NCBI GenBank assembly: GCA_021397835.1
Contig: JAJFZO010000537.1
Location: 2,170,001 to 2,234,000 of the forward strand
Reading direction: 5' to 3'
Origin: Moringa oleifera
Taxonomy: Eukaryota > Streptophyta > Magnoliopsida > Brassicales > Moringaceae
Length of the DNA: 64,000 bases
Shown here: positions 24,379 through 37,465 of the stretch, in pieces
Numbering within the stretch: the stretch's first letter is position 1
Layout: every line of letters begins with the position of its first letter
Translations under genes and position numbers: made by a program
Notes under the pieces: generated by a model
Seen by the model: the letters and a program-made list of their open reading frames with translations, nothing else
The model's database searches: none
Told to the model about the DNA's origin: nothing

Positions 24379-26000
24379 TGCCTTAACCTTTATAATGCAA
24401 TTTTACTCTTGATATCCCTCACAAGTAAAGGATGTTGCCTAACCATGTGAGAGATAGACCATGCATTACTACTTATCCTAAGCCCATCTTACAAATAAAG
24501 AAAAAAATAAGATGACTAATGCCATGGGCTTTTAGGAATAGACCTTAAGAAGGACCTGTTAGAAAAGATGAATAAACTAAAACTAATCGATGGTCAATAA
24601 ACATCGTTTAAGTAATAGGAAGTTATTAAAAGCACTTAAAAGGAAATGGCTAAAACCATAAATGGCATCCATATAATCCATAATAATCCACCAACTATCT
24701 AAAGTCAATTGAGATAAGCAAAAGAAAAACTCATTCCAAAGGATAGAATATCCTAATATACATAAACATAATATGGATGAGGACTACAAGCCCTATGCTT
24801 AAGTAATGAAAGATAAAGGAAAACAAAATAAAAAATGTTATTCTCTTTTTTCAAGGAAAGCAAACTATTGCTAGTAACAGAAGATAAAATCCCTTTAACA
24901 GATCGAGAAGAAGTTGCTAGAGCTGCAGAGCCTAACCCATAATGACAAAAACCAACGGAAGGATACTTGCTAAGAAAAAGCATTGAATGCATAGGTTTCG
25001 ATTCTCGAAGACAAAGCTCTAAAAGACTACTATAAGTAATAGACTCTTAGAAATACTAAAATGAAAATTTAACCACTATTATATTATAATTGCAAAATGT
25101 GCACTAGAAAAGCTAAGCTTTTAGAAGAAAAACGAAACCAAAAAGCAACTCCAAAGGATAAAAAAGGAATATACAATGAATGCAAACATGCGATGCCAAA
25201 ATAATGAAAGCTACCTTGAATAAAGGGCGAAACAAGTAATAAACCCATAAATGCCAATAAAACAACCTTTCCACAAGCAAATTGAAAGGACAAAGGGCAA
25301 GAAAAGGATCTTTACTAGTTCTTCCAAGGGTGTTTAGTATGCTTCATGAGCTACAGGAATTGGGGGTTTTAATATATCCCCTTATGATCTTGGGCCACCA
25401 AAGCCGACCCACGAGTTACGTAAAGGTTTAGGCCACTAAGTTGAGGTTGTCCTAATTAAAAGACCAAAGTCATCAAGCAACCGAATCTACTTCAAAACAC
25501 CAATAGGGTGGAGAGCCGAGAAGACCAAAAAAAGCTACAAAAAGCTCATTAAGAGTAAAATTTATGTACTGATTATCATAATAAGATAAGAGGAATAATA
25601 CATTAAGGACGCCAAGGACACACTCAAAATGCCTTAAGGACAAAAATGACATCAAAACTACCAAGCTATTTGAATCGTAGGATCCATGTCAAAATGGCTA
25701 GATGGTCATCCTTGTACCTACCACAATCAAAGGTAAAAAGATAAAGTGAACACATGTAACCTTATAAAAGCTTAAAGCAAGTAAGGCAACTTAAGACTTT
25801 CTTCTATTATCATTACTCTATCAAAATATAAAATTGACTTGAGTATCAAAGGACTTATTGATCATCCAATAATACCCATCGTCTTTCACTCTAATAGGTT
25901 CCCATCCATCAATGAGGGATCCTCGAAAGCTTCCAATTATACCAGCCCCCTAACCAAATTTGGTGAGTACTACATAATTTCATTCTCTTCAAATTTAAGC
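24379..26000. other. unassigned DNA, possibly LTR debris
   Basis: No coding region recognised; small open frames at 24753-24992, 25084-25293 and 25473-25664 on the - strand have no recognisable product. Near 25955 CCAAATTTGGTGAG follows a C-rich stretch and is a weak look-alike of the TTTGGCGA primer-binding sites of Tat elements. I do not call an element from it. Confidence 0.3.
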
Positions 26001-28190
26001 AATACAATATAGAAAGACTATACATATGCATGCTTCACTCTAAAAGCTTTCAAATTATAACTTGATTTAGATATGAGAGAATTTTATCCATGATAACTTC
26101 CAGATCATTTTATTCTCTCTTTTTTTCCCTTAGGTTAATTACATATAGATGACATACCTTATTATCATTTACAATGTAATCAGAACGAGCATAATTTGGA
26201 TAAATGGAAATCGAAATATGTAGGAATTGGAGTGAGAAAACGGATTAAAAATAAGTTATTTTCTGAGTTCAAAAAATCGGAATCAAAATCACTTTGAATT
26301 CCATTCAAACATTCATTAATCTTGGAATAAGAATGAACGGTTACAAATTTACTTATATACCTTTTAAATAATTTTTTGTATTTTTAATTAAGAAAAAAAG
26401 ATATTGTAAGTTCAAAAATATTATTAATTTTAAAAGAACATGAATAAATATTAATTAAAATTATATTTCTATAAAAAATTAAAAATCAAAAATTAAGAAT
26501 CTTTGTATTAACAAGTAATAATTTTTTTTTAAATAAAATAAACACTGAATTTATATTACCTATCAACGTAATGATAAGTGAAAATATATAATCATCAATA
26601 AAGAAAGTAAATTTTTAACTATAAACATAAAATTACTTTTAAGTCATAAACATAATCTTTGTTTTCTTATTCTACTCATAAATTATAAATAAATAAATAA
26701 TTTTACTTACCGGTCAAAAATATGAATACTAATTTGTTGAAAACTTTATCACTTCCAAATTTTAATTTTAAAGTCACGTAAAATACACACAAATTCACTT
26801 TTAATTTGCAAATTAAAAAAATAAAATAAAAATAGGAGTTGACCACATCAAATTTTAGTTTGCTAATATTAATTGACCAATTAAATAGTAAGTTGAAGCT
26901 CCAGTCTTGAAATGCATGCTTCGTGTCATTGGTCCCAAAAGATTTCAAACAGTTGCGTAGCAGCCTTGGTTTTGTTATGCAATACGTCCGCGTATTTGTG
27001 TTCATATACTATTGGGTGGAAGTAGCCAATCAGACTCCACTGATTGCTGATCATAAGATAAGCAATTAGATATAGGGGGAGTGGAGGTGGCGCCAATCCA
27101 TTGGCGGATGCAATCAACTTTCCTTTTGCACGTGTCCCTGTTGACATTAGCTAAAGCCACCTGTTTGGATAGGATTCTTAATGGATTCCTCTTTTTCTAA
27201 AACTGACTGTTATCAACTCATAGCATAACGCGTGTCCATCACAGTTTGGCCAACGAGGACCACGTGTTGAATTCGTTGAACGAACGTAGAGCAACACAAA
27301 AGTCAACAAGTTTTCAAATACAAAACCCTCAAGGTCTCTTGGATGAAGTGGGGATAACGATCATATCATTTTTGTATTGAATTGTTAATTTTATTAAATT
27401 ATTATTATTTAAAATAAAAATTTAACCTAAAATGAGAATTGTGTAATTTATTGTAAAATTTAAAAATTTTGAATCACATTTTGATCATAACACCCATTTA
27501 GGATACAATAGGATTAAGAGATCTCAAATACAATTATATAATTCACATAACTTTATTTTAAAAAAATATATCTACAAGATAATCTCACAAGGAAAGCAAT
27601 AATATCAAAATTGTACCTATTGCAATGATTTCATTTTTTGTTTTAAGTGATATAATAAATTACAATTATTTTAACATTTGAGATAAATAGTATAAATTGT
27701 TAAGATATTGTATATTAATTAATGAAACAATTGTTTGACGATGTAAAATGTAAGAGCAAACCCATAAAGCATGATATGATACTTATTTTAGAATTGTTCT
27801 TAGTTGAAATATTTATTAATTGCGAAAAATAATTCCAATTCATCAAGTACTAACCATAAATAAGCAATTTGATGTCTTAAATGTATGAGATGTACATATA
27901 AAAGATGAAAGACAAGGTCTATGCATATGCTTTATGCTTAAATTGCAAAGATATAGTTATCAAATCATGTAAAATACCTTGCAATATTCATATATCCATA
28001 CATTATGTTTGATTTAAATAACTTTCGGTAATAAAGTTTGGATAAAGATTGTTTTAATATTATCAACCCCTCAAAATAATTATTTATAGTGAAATTTGTT
28101 TGATTTCTAAATGATAATGGCGAACGTGTCATTAATTTTTTTTTCATTTTTTTTATATAATATGGTTGTTGTTAAAATAATAAATTAAAA
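26001..28190. other. AT-rich intergenic DNA
   Basis: Mostly AT-rich with no coding signal. The part at about 26900-27310 is less AT-rich and contains a GGACCACGTGTTG (G-box core) near 27258 and a CACGTGTCC near 27130. It could be an old promoter-like or MITE segment, but no gene follows it. Confidence 0.35.
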
Positions 28191-28194
28191 ATGA

Positions 28195-28352
28195 CATGAG
28201 ATGAGATGAGATGAAATGATATTAATGCCTTTACGTCAATATATAAGACATACTCATAAATGTAGGTATTGAATGAAATAATCAAAATTATTCTCATCTT
28301 AATGGCATGTGATGATTAATAATGTCTTAATGGCATGTAATGATCAATAATG
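28195..28352. repeat. short tandem repeats
   Basis: Two simple repeats lie close together. At 28196-28215 ATGAG is repeated three times with a fourth variant unit. At 28297-28352 a 28-base unit, TCTTAATGGCATGTGATGAT plus TAATAATG, is present twice in tandem with two differences. Confidence 0.8.
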
Positions 28353-30207
28353 TTTCCCATTTAATAGTCGTTTTGTCCTCTTAGCATCCTATTCCTACGA
28401 GATTTAACCTTTTCATAAAAAAAAAATTATTCCAATTTATTAAACATCTAAATTACATAAATTTGGTAGGGCACGATGCCACCAAATTTTGTGTTCTCCC
28501 ACTTTGACTTGGAGATAGGCTACACTATGTGCAAACTCATTGATTTTCTCATTGTTAGCTCTCTAGCATCATGCATAAACTCATTGACTCAATAAACAAA
28601 TTCCTTTATTGACTCAAAAGGTTAGGGAATTTGCTAAATTAGAGCATGCCTTAATACGATGCTATTTACCTTATGTCAAGAATAAATTGAATTTGTTTAA
28701 AAGGAATGTTAATACTTATTCCCAAAAAGAACACTAATAAATCATATACTTTTTTTATTACAAATTTTAAAAATTAATAAAATAAAATTAATTTTCTTCC
28801 ATTTTATTGGGTATTTTATGTTTCAAAACTTACCAAACACTTTCTCTGAACTTTTATGAAACCAGGTTCACTTTTTCAACTCCTACATCGTCTCACAAAA
28901 GTCAAAAACTACACACAATTTAATTTCTTCAAACAAAATCTTGACCGCGGGAGACTCTATGAGCACAGCAAGGTGACCTTATCCTGCCACGTTGTCATTA
29001 AAACAATGCAACCGTGGCGGGTTTCTATCACTACCTATACGCGTGCTATGTGCTTTCTTTCCACCTCGGGGGCCATCGTGTCAACGAGAGAATCATACCT
29101 CCCCTCACTGACACGACAGGCACGTCATTTTAACCCCTAACCGAGCCAAACCAATGTGGCTCTTTGCTCCTAACCGTTAACCACAACGGGACACGGGACC
29201 GTCGTGGCGACGCAGGGAAACGGCGCCGAATGGCATCTCAATCTTCTCTTTCCATATTAACACTTAATAAAATAATGCAAAATTAATTATTTTTTATTGC
29301 AATTGTTTTTAGGTTTATTAAATTTTTTTTTTTGAAATTTCTGTGAAATAATAATAATAATAATAATAATAATATAGTAATCCTAATAAAAATTAAAAAA
29401 GATGCCATAAAACATCACTTAAGTGGAAGGAAAAAGAAAAATCTCTTTACCAAACAGTGCAAAACCCATTTTCTCTGTTTCCAAGGAGACCCAAGGGGAA
29501 GAGAGAGAGTGAGTGTGGCTCCGGAAATCAAAATTCGCTGGATTGTATTTCCAGCACCTGGTATTTTGTACGATCTTTCTTGGAGTATCTGCTTGGTACA
29601 AAGATTTTTTTTTTTTTTTTTAACTTCCTTTTAATTTTGCTTTGTAGAGGCAGTTTTTCTATAGAAAATTCCGGGTATTTTCCGGGAAAGTTTATCACAT
29701 TCTTAGAAAACCTGCCTTCCTTTGCTCGCGTCTGATGATGATATTGTTCCTTTTGATCGTATCCAGTAGTCCTATCTTCACGTAATCCATCTGCTCATCA
29801 TCGGTGAAAAAGGGGAAAAAAAAAACAAATACATAAAGAGAAAGACCCATCATATTCAACTGTAAGAATTTGGGTCAAATTTGATAGGAAACTGAGAATT
29901 CCTTGCCCCGATCTTTTTTTTTTTTTGTTTATCTTCTTCTCAAATACCGGTTTCTGATTTCTGGGTTCATTCCAATAATTACCAGGCAAATCAAAATTTT
30001 GGATTATTTTATACTGAATAGTTTTAGAAAGACCGAGGTTCCTTCCATTGTCTGCTGGTAAAATCACATGACGATCGGTTCCTCCCACGTAGGTTCAACA
30101 ATTATCACATGAAACAGAGTTTTACTTTCTGGGTTAGTCACTAGAAACCAAATTGTCGATCTGAGCTGAGGCAAAATCGAATCAGGGGTCTCAAAATTTG
30201 GGAAGTC
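28353..30207 (+). promoter_or_regulatory. upstream region and probable leader of the MED26 gene
   Basis: A relatively GC-rich segment at about 28900-29240, with CCACGT and several CGTGG words, is followed by an AT-rich stretch that holds an (AAT)n microsatellite at 29346-29374. From about 29450 the sequence looks transcribed: GA-rich leader, pyrimidine runs (29604-29620, 29910-29925), and possible splice sites suggesting an intron in the 5' leader. I cannot fix the transcription start. Short open frames here on both strands have no recognisable product. Confidence 0.4.
29346..29374. repeat. (AAT)n microsatellite
   Basis: About nine to ten uninterrupted AAT units, in the upstream region of the MED26 gene. 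Confidence 0.9.
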
Positions 30208-33200
30208 ATGGGGTTGAAGTCAGCATCACTTGATATCTGGAGGGATTATTTCCGCACAGCAAACTCAGATATTTTCGATATTATCAATTGGGGGATCATG
30301 GTAGCAGCTTTGGATTGCCCGAAAGAATTTAGATTGAGGAGAGATCGAATCGCTGAGATGCTTTTCACCTGCAGATTGACTCGGTGCTCAGGCTGCGACC
30401 GAGTTGAGTTGGCGGTTCCAAGGGAAGAGTGTGAGGATGAGAACGGCTGCAAAAGCAGTGGCTGTGACAGGGTTGGTGGCGATGATGATGACGGTGACTA
30501 TGGGTTTGAGGCTGGTGGTAGCAAAGAGAGCAAGGTCAATAGCAGTAGAGGAGATGATCACGCCGACAGGACTAGGGACCAGATTAGCAATTATAGCTAT
30601 GGAGAGGCTGAGGCATTGACCGATGAGATGGACGAGGAGTCTCAGATAGTTGGGGAGGTCTTCAGGATCAAGGAGATACTTCTCAACTGTCAAGATGAGG
30701 TTTGTCCCTATTACATGATGTTTTGTGATATTTGATGCAGTCTTTTGATATTTCTGTGAAGAATCTTGAAGACTTGTTGTGCCAATTTATGTTTTTAGCT
30801 CTGATTGGTAGTGTTTTGATAAATGCTTTTGCAGTCTGATTCAGTGTTGTTTGATTCATTGAGGAGGCTTCAGTTGATGGCTTTGACTGTGGATACTCTT
30901 CAGGTTTGGTTGGATTTTGCTTTAGCTTTTGGCATGCTACATGTTTTAAAAGATCAGAGAAGTTTGCCATTTGTCTTAAACCTTTAGACTGATACTGACC
31001 TTGTTTCCACAGGCAACTGAAATTGGAAAGGCTGTTAATGGCCTAAGGAAGCATGGATCAAAACAGATCCGCAATCTTACACGTACTCTCATCATGTACG
31101 GCTAAGATTCCTATGGCTCATTTTATTTTTTTAAATAAGAATGCATCCTCTTATGTTGACTATCACAAATTTGAGTTATTCTTATTCGCTAAATATGATA
31201 GAAGTGTTTCCATAGAATATGCATCCCTTTTAGTTCTTCTACATCTTAGCATCTCATAACCTTAGTGACCTGACAGTTACTTTGTCCATTTATGGTTTTC
31301 TCTGTCCAGTATCTTTGTTGATCATTGTAATCTTAGCTACATGTTTGAAAACTCTCCGGCCTCTTAAGCAAGCAAAGCTTTTGATACTATTGATATCTTA
31401 TATCGTTAGATGAACTTCAACTTTTATTGATGCCAACAGCGCTCAAGTTAAATGTTCAATTATCTTGCCAATGTTTGTTGACTGATATACATTCCCATGG
31501 GAAGATTGCCATATTCCAATTTCTTCTGTTTAGGTTTAGTGCTGTGCGCTGTCTTCTCTCTTCTTGAATTAATGAATCAACGAGCTAAATGCTGCATTAG
31601 CATGTCTAGACAGGTGCATACTTCCTTACCAACTTCATCTTGATCGAGTCATACAGTTGGAGGAACACTTAGCATGTGTTCAGTGATCAGGTTAATTAGT
31701 AGTTTCATGGGTCTGTTTGGGTATGCTAGGGAAGTACTTCAAGATGTTTGACTTTCAAGTTAGCAATGTAGGAGCAAATTTTATCAGTTTTTTTTTTTAA
31801 TTTTTTAAAGAAAAAAAAAAGAGAAAACGTACTGTGATGTACATTCTAACTCTGCTTTCTTAATTCAGTGGGTGGAAGGACATGGTGGATGAGTGGGTTA
31901 ATTCTACAAAGGGAATCACAGGTAAGGGCTTGCTTGCTAGCATTCCTTAATTGGTCAGAATCTACTCAGAATTCTCTTGTGAAAATGAAATTAGTTTCAG
32001 GAACATGCATATGTAGAAAAGATTCACATATTGATAAGGAATCCACATAGTAAAATCTACAGTCTGAACTTATGGCTCTTCTATCAATAGTTTGCTGAGC
32101 AATAGTGGAAAATGGATTTCAAGACTCTGATTTTTTTGTTTCCTTGTCAATATTTGCATGAATTAAAAAAATGAATTCTATAATTTATTTTTCTAACATA
32201 TGTTACAATTAAAAGTTTTAAAAATATCAAAATCATAGAACACTTAGGTGCCATGAAGGAAGATTGTCTTTTACTTAAATATCTAGATATATCGGTGCAG
32301 AAGGTACGCCAGATTCTGTAAATCCTTCTGTCCTTGATGAAGAAGAAGGGCTTCCATCTCCTCCTATGGATGAAGGAGTTTTCTTTGCTACTCAACCTAC
32401 CGGAATAGAGCTCTCACAGGTCTCTATCTTCTTTTCTTTTTTTCTTTCCTTTTTTTTTTAGCTTCATTTAATTGGCAGGGGTAACCTGCCTCTTGGCTTT
32501 GCAACATTAGACTGAGGAGTTAACTTCTTTTGGTGTTGCTATTGTTTGCGTTGCATGAAGTTCTTTGACGGGATGGATGATGATGGAAGTGAGTTGAATT
32601 TGCTATCTCTTATGATTCTCTTAGATAGCATTTGCTATTCGGTTCTCTATTTGAATTCCCCACTTGTTAGGTTCATGACTATGAACGGGGAATGTTGTTT
32701 CAGATCCTCGGAATGGTGGGGAATTCATCAAGAACCGTGAAAATGGAAGAAAACCTTCATTGGAGACCCCCAACAAGGTGGATTTGGTTACTAAGGACAC
32801 CATGAATCGAGAAATGAGGAGACAAGAAGCCCAAATGAAACCTAATAAGCCCTCAAATACTCATTCTGGGCCTCAGAAACCTCCAAAACAGAGTATGGAA
32901 CACAAGTTGAATAACGAGGCAAAGTCACAGCAAAAGCCTGATAAAGTTGGCCTTCAACAGAAGCCACTCAATAGTGAAAAAGATGTAAGTAGAAGTACTG
33001 TTTTCAGGTTCTTTTCTTTTTAGAGATCGAGTGTTTGTCTTACAACTGTCTCCTTTTACCACTAGAAATACAAATGTTCAGATGAAGACGCAGTCCGAAT
33101 AAAACTTGAAGCCACAAAAAGGAAACTTCAGGAGCGGTATCAACAAGTTGAGAATGGTACACATCTCTCAGCTTCATGTTTTTATGCATTCACATCTTTA

Positions 33201-33534
33201 AACTTGAATTTTCTATTTTAAGATTGCCATTGGGGTGAATGTTAAATACCTTATAGATAGTATTCTTTTTGAAATCATGAAATGTAGGAATTCAGTTTTG
33301 CTGGTAAGTTCAAATTGCCTCAAGGGTTTACTGTGAAATTTACCATTTGTTCTAAATGTAAATTTCCATTATAAATTAAGCTTGACTTTTCTCAAAATTT
33401 GTGGTTTAACAGCAAAGAAACAACGGACAACAAAGGTTATGGAGTTGCAGGATCTCCCGAAACAGGTTGGCCATAAATTTACGCATGGTAGACCTGGCAA
33501 CTATAATCGGCATTGGGCAAATGGTCGACGATAG
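30208..33534 (+). CDS. MED26: Mediator subunit 26-like protein (MED26b/c type), nine exons
   Basis: This is a TFIIS N-terminal domain protein of the plant Mediator subunit 26 family. It is nuclear and expected to link Mediator with RNA polymerase II elongation factors. Coding exons: 30208-30699, 30835-30903, 31013-31095, 31869-31921, 32301-32419, 32561-32588, 32704-32984, 33066-33156, 33413-33534. All introns are GT-AG, phases agree, and the total is 445 residues. The start gives MGLKSASLDIWRDYFRTA, the conserved plant N-terminus, followed by ALDCPKEFRLRRDRIAE and LTRCSGCDRVELAVP. An acidic, variable stretch covers about residues 75-145. The TFIIS N-terminal (LW) domain runs from about residue 148 to 230 (FRIKEILLNC, then RLQLMALTVDTL, AVNGLRKHGS and GWKDMVDEWV). 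Later blocks are LPSPPMDEGVFFATQP, FFDGMDDDGNPRNGGEF, a Lys/Gln/Pro-rich linker and a basic C-terminus ending HGRPGNYNRHWANGRR. Length fits the MED26b-like group. The exon 8 acceptor could shift slightly; the rest is well supported. Confidence 0.88.
32561..32588 (+). other. 28-nt microexon of the MED26 gene
   Basis: This exon encodes FFDGMDDDG plus one base of the next codon. It is flanked by AG at 32559-32560 and GTGAGT at 32589. The phase fits exactly between exons 5 and 7, and the encoded block is a conserved part of plant MED26 proteins, so the microexon is required rather than optional. Confidence 0.8.
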
Positions 33535-34500
33535 TTATCAGATTTGGAAGACTAGATATTGATCGCCTTCCATGTTTCTTCCAACCTGAATGTTCGTGGA
33601 AGCTCACCAGCAACCTTCAGGGTCACCGTGATTTCAACTTATTTGAGCATGAACAATAAGAGTTCCATTGCCAAAAAAGGTCATCCTGAATCTGAGGGAG
33701 TAAAAGAAAAAAATTCCTTTTAAAGCTCCATGTCCTGCATTTCGAACATCAAGGTACAGAGACCATTTTTTTCCCTTTCAATCTTTCAATAGAAACTCTA
33801 CGGGGATATTGGGTGCACCATTACTTATATTCCTGTGAATTAATGGCACGGATATTGACACGAACCTCGATTATCTTGATTTGCACCCACCCTTTTGTTT
33901 AACTACAAGTTAACATTTTTTGTTAACCACTGCATAAGCTGTGATGGTATACATTATTGCATCTTTAATGAAATGATAGTCCTTTGTACACCTTTATATA
34001 TGGACGTAGAAGAAGATCGTGCCTTTGTTGCAGATAATCGTATACCTTTTGCCCTGTTTGAAACTTATAAAGATAGGATTCTTCATTATTGCTTATGGAT
34101 TGATTTATGCTTGATGATAAAGCTACAAAGGAATTGAGAGGTATCCATATGTATCAAATTATACTTAGTAATGCTTGTGTAATTATTGCGTAAGGATGAT
34201 GTTTATGTTGTTCATTTCACATGGAAGATTGGCCTTTTCAATGAGAAACAGCTGGAAAGAGGGAAGCTTAATGTGTAGGTTTGGTTATTGGTTGCAGTCG
34301 ATTTTGACCATATCTTGCTAAGTTACCTTAATTAATCATTTAAATATCTATTTAAATGATTAAATAATATTACAGATTCAAACTTTGCGAGCTGCTTTCA
34401 AGGCAAATTGAAAATTGACCCAACCAGACAAAAAGCCTCAATTTGCTTTGGGAAGAAATTAAATAAAAAGCGTAATTTAATAGAATTAATTTTTTTTATT
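33535..34500 (+). other. MED26 3' untranslated region and flank
   Basis: Downstream of the TAG at 33532-33534 the sequence is of mixed composition for about 600 bases, with T-rich stretches typical of plant 3' ends around 33770-34000. No canonical AATAAA is obvious; AATGAAATG near 33968 is a possible poly(A) signal variant. The open frame at 33895-34137 has no recognisable product. Confidence 0.4.
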
Positions 34501-35508
34501 GTTTTTTAGAGCAAAGATCTAGCAAAACGTGTTTTAATTGCTGTGGACGCCCGTAGAAGTTGCGTGACATAGACGCAGCGGTTTTGACCAGTCGTTGTCA
34601 GCGAGTGGGTGGCGCGTGGGCCCACAGCAGCATTACATGTGAAGTGAGAGCAATTGTAAAATATTATATATGTTTTTATTTTTATTTTTTGAAAAAATAT
34701 TGTGTGGCCGACCAGAGCTTTCCTTTTTAATGTGTGAGTGCTGTTCAATGGATTTTGGGATGCTTGTACAGCCTTTGGATAAACCCAAAGGCCACTGCCC
34801 GTGGCCTTTCACATTTTCGACGGTTTTATTAATTTCAAAAATTTTAAGAGTAAAACAGTAATTTTATTTTTTTAATATGACGGTAAATTATAATATTTAA
34901 AATAAAAATAAATATCATTTAAAATTTTAATATATGTATATTTTATTTTTATTATATATTCAAAAAATTTTAAATTTATTAAAATAATTAAATTGAATTT
35001 TGATTTAAATTATTATAATATAATTAAATACATTTTTATGATTAGAGTATTTTAAAAATTATATAAATAAATTTTATATTTTATTACCAGTTAATTTTTT
35101 AATTTTAAATAATTTTTAATTTACAAGTTATTTATTATAAAATTTTAACATATTTGATATAATTTTTTTAAAAAATATATATATTTAATATTTAAGATAA
35201 TTTAATTTTTTTTAACATGATAACTTCAACATTTTTTTAAATATATAAATAATTTCAAGTCAAAATTTATAATACAAGTGTTTTAATTCAAATGTTTTTA
35301 ATTTTTAATTTTTAATAAATATTAATTTAATTATTTTTTATTAATTAAATTTATTAAAAATATTTTAAATTTTAAAATAAAGTATTATATAAAATTTTAA
35401 ATAACATTGAGTTGTCCTTCATAATAACTAGATGTAGTCGAAAGGGTGATTATCTCACATTTCTTAAAGCCTTTTCATCTCAATTCTCAAAGTGCCTTTT
35501 CATTTGGC
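34501..35508. other. intergenic DNA, AT-rich from 34860
   Basis: A short GC-rich patch at about 34540-34640 has no recognised function. From 34860 to 35410 the sequence is almost purely A and T with no ORF. The part at 35230-35330 resembles 54640-54720 (see that entry). Confidence 0.4.
35230..35330 (+). repeat. AT-rich dispersed repeat, copy 1
   Basis: The stretch ATAAATAATTTCAAGTCAAA, ATTTATAATACAAG and the following TTTTTAATTTTTAAT-type words match 54645-54720, same strand, where the wording is ATAAATAATTTCAACTCAAA, then ATTTCTAATACAAA. It is probably an eroded transposon terminus shared by both loci. Confidence 0.4.
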
Positions 35509-35513
35509 CCTCC

Positions 35514-35551
<38 letters not shown>

Positions 35552-35552
35552 T
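35509..35552. repeat. (TC)n-(TA)n compound microsatellite
   Basis: An uninterrupted CT run of about ten units passes directly into a TA run of about eleven units. Confidence 0.95.
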
Positions 35553-37465
35553 ATGTTCTTCTAATCAAAACCAATCACATTAGTGCTACTACCAGCCAAA
35601 AGCATCCACCTTTTCTTTCAACCCTCCTCTGTCTTTTATCTTAATCATTCCACTTCTAATCAAAACTCCTCTATTGTCCTAATTTAATTTATGGTCTCGA
35701 GTTTCTCTCTCACAAATTATGATGAACTCAATTTTAATGTGATTATTTGACAAGTAGGTGACTTGATATTTGGTTGGTAAAGCTACGCCCTAACTTGCCT
35801 ATATAACTTCTCATTATTCAAAATGTATAATATTATATCATCAATATTGCTTCACATTAAAATGGAGTTTAGACTTTGCTAGTTTCCAAAGAGTCAAAGA
35901 TGACAATTAATTATGGAAAATCAAGTTGGATTATTGTCGGTCCGTGCCAAGTGAAGGCAAAAAAGTCCCTTTCCCATGTTTAATGGTAGGGTAGTGATCA
36001 ATGTGGAGAAACAAGTTATAGAGAAAATGGGAGATTTCATGAGGTTGCTGTCATTGGCATGGCAGCCCATGGTTCTGTCTCTATCTTTAGGTGGAAATAA
36101 GCAAACATAATTTAAAACTTAAAAATTACCCTTTACATAATTTCAATTTACCCGGTTAAAATAAGTTTGCATAACCATAAATTTAATATATCTTTCAAAC
36201 ATAAAAACATAATTATTATAATATATCTTATATATTGAGTAGAACATAAACAAAGTTTTTTTAAAAAAAATTTGAACTTAATTTATTTTTTTAAAAATAT
36301 AACAAAGCGTGAGATAGTACCATTCGTATATTGATTCATTTGTTGCTTTTAAGATGATTTTTCTTTTAATCTAATCTCATACCCAATTATATTGGCTTGC
36401 TTTTTACTTCATTGGAAGTGAATCCTTCTAATCCTAGTGAAAATTTTAATCCTTTGTATGAGGTATTTATTTTATTTTATTTTTAAAAAATTCATTGTTA
36501 TAAATAAAATGCTAAAAAAATAATATGCAAAAATGAATTAGTGATAATTAATAATTTTGGATTGTGATAATAGAAAAATTAAAAATGTGTGATTGATGAA
36601 AGTGCCATTAATGACTTTAGGTTTAGCTGGGGCCTAACCACCACTAAATTTTGCTTGCCGACGTACGGAAAGAGGAAAGTTCAATAGAAATTCACAACCC
36701 ACTAAGTTGGCTGGCCAAGTTCATGCATCTTACACTCAAATTAATAAACAAATTAGATCATCTAAGGGATTCCTGCTGTGAGAGTGAGCTTGTGGCAATA
36801 TGATTATGGCTCATCATTGCTTTGTTTAAATTATTTCAAGTGCAGAAACATAGAACATTGATTAACCTAGGCCCATATTTCTATTCAACACAACTTTTTT
36901 TGATTTTTTTTTGGTAAAAGTGAATTCCTTCCATTATATCTAGTGAGGCAATTAGTATAAAGGGCAAATGCTTAACCGATGTTGATCGCATTTCCGGTTA
37001 TTTGTAATCTTGTCTGCGTTGAGAACTATATTTACACATAAATCAAAGAGAAAAGGATATTATTTTAGTTAATTCAAACCATTCATGATACTATAGATTT
37101 ATTTTATAGCATGAGAAAACGTAATTGATATTACTGAAATTTTTGTATCTTTAACGAAGAATGAAGGCTTTGAAGGATTGATAAAATAAGAGAGAAGGTC
37201 CTACGCTTAATCTAGTTTTATGTTCCCAATGAGTTATCGAGATGAAAAATAGATAGATACTTCGATCTTTTATAGGCAATTGATAAGTAGCAGATCAGTA
37301 TGGAGTGAGAGTCCTCGTTTGCTACAAGTAGTGATTTCAATATTATCCTTTTCATCTGAGTAGAATTATAGGAGTTTCAAGAGAGAAGAAGATGGTGGAA
37401 GAGTACTACTTTGAGGGTTATGAAGTTTTCGAGTTAAGATGGAGTAGTGACACGGTAACTCAAGT
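35553..37465. other. intergenic DNA, nothing recognised
   Basis: Moderately AT-rich sequence without a coding frame or a recognised repeat. Confidence 0.4.

Noticed and set aside
25955..25975. A primer-binding site AAATTTGGTGAG
   Set aside because: Only a partial match to the Tat-type site, with no defined LTR edge before it or gag after it.
29419..30088. Open frames on both strands upstream of MED26 (60-96 codons)
   Set aside because: No recognisable domain; they lie in the probable leader and contain homopolymer-coded runs.
30246..30693. Open frames on the - strand and in another + frame inside MED26 exon 1
   Set aside because: They are frame shadows of the MED26 coding exon and lack any conserved feature.
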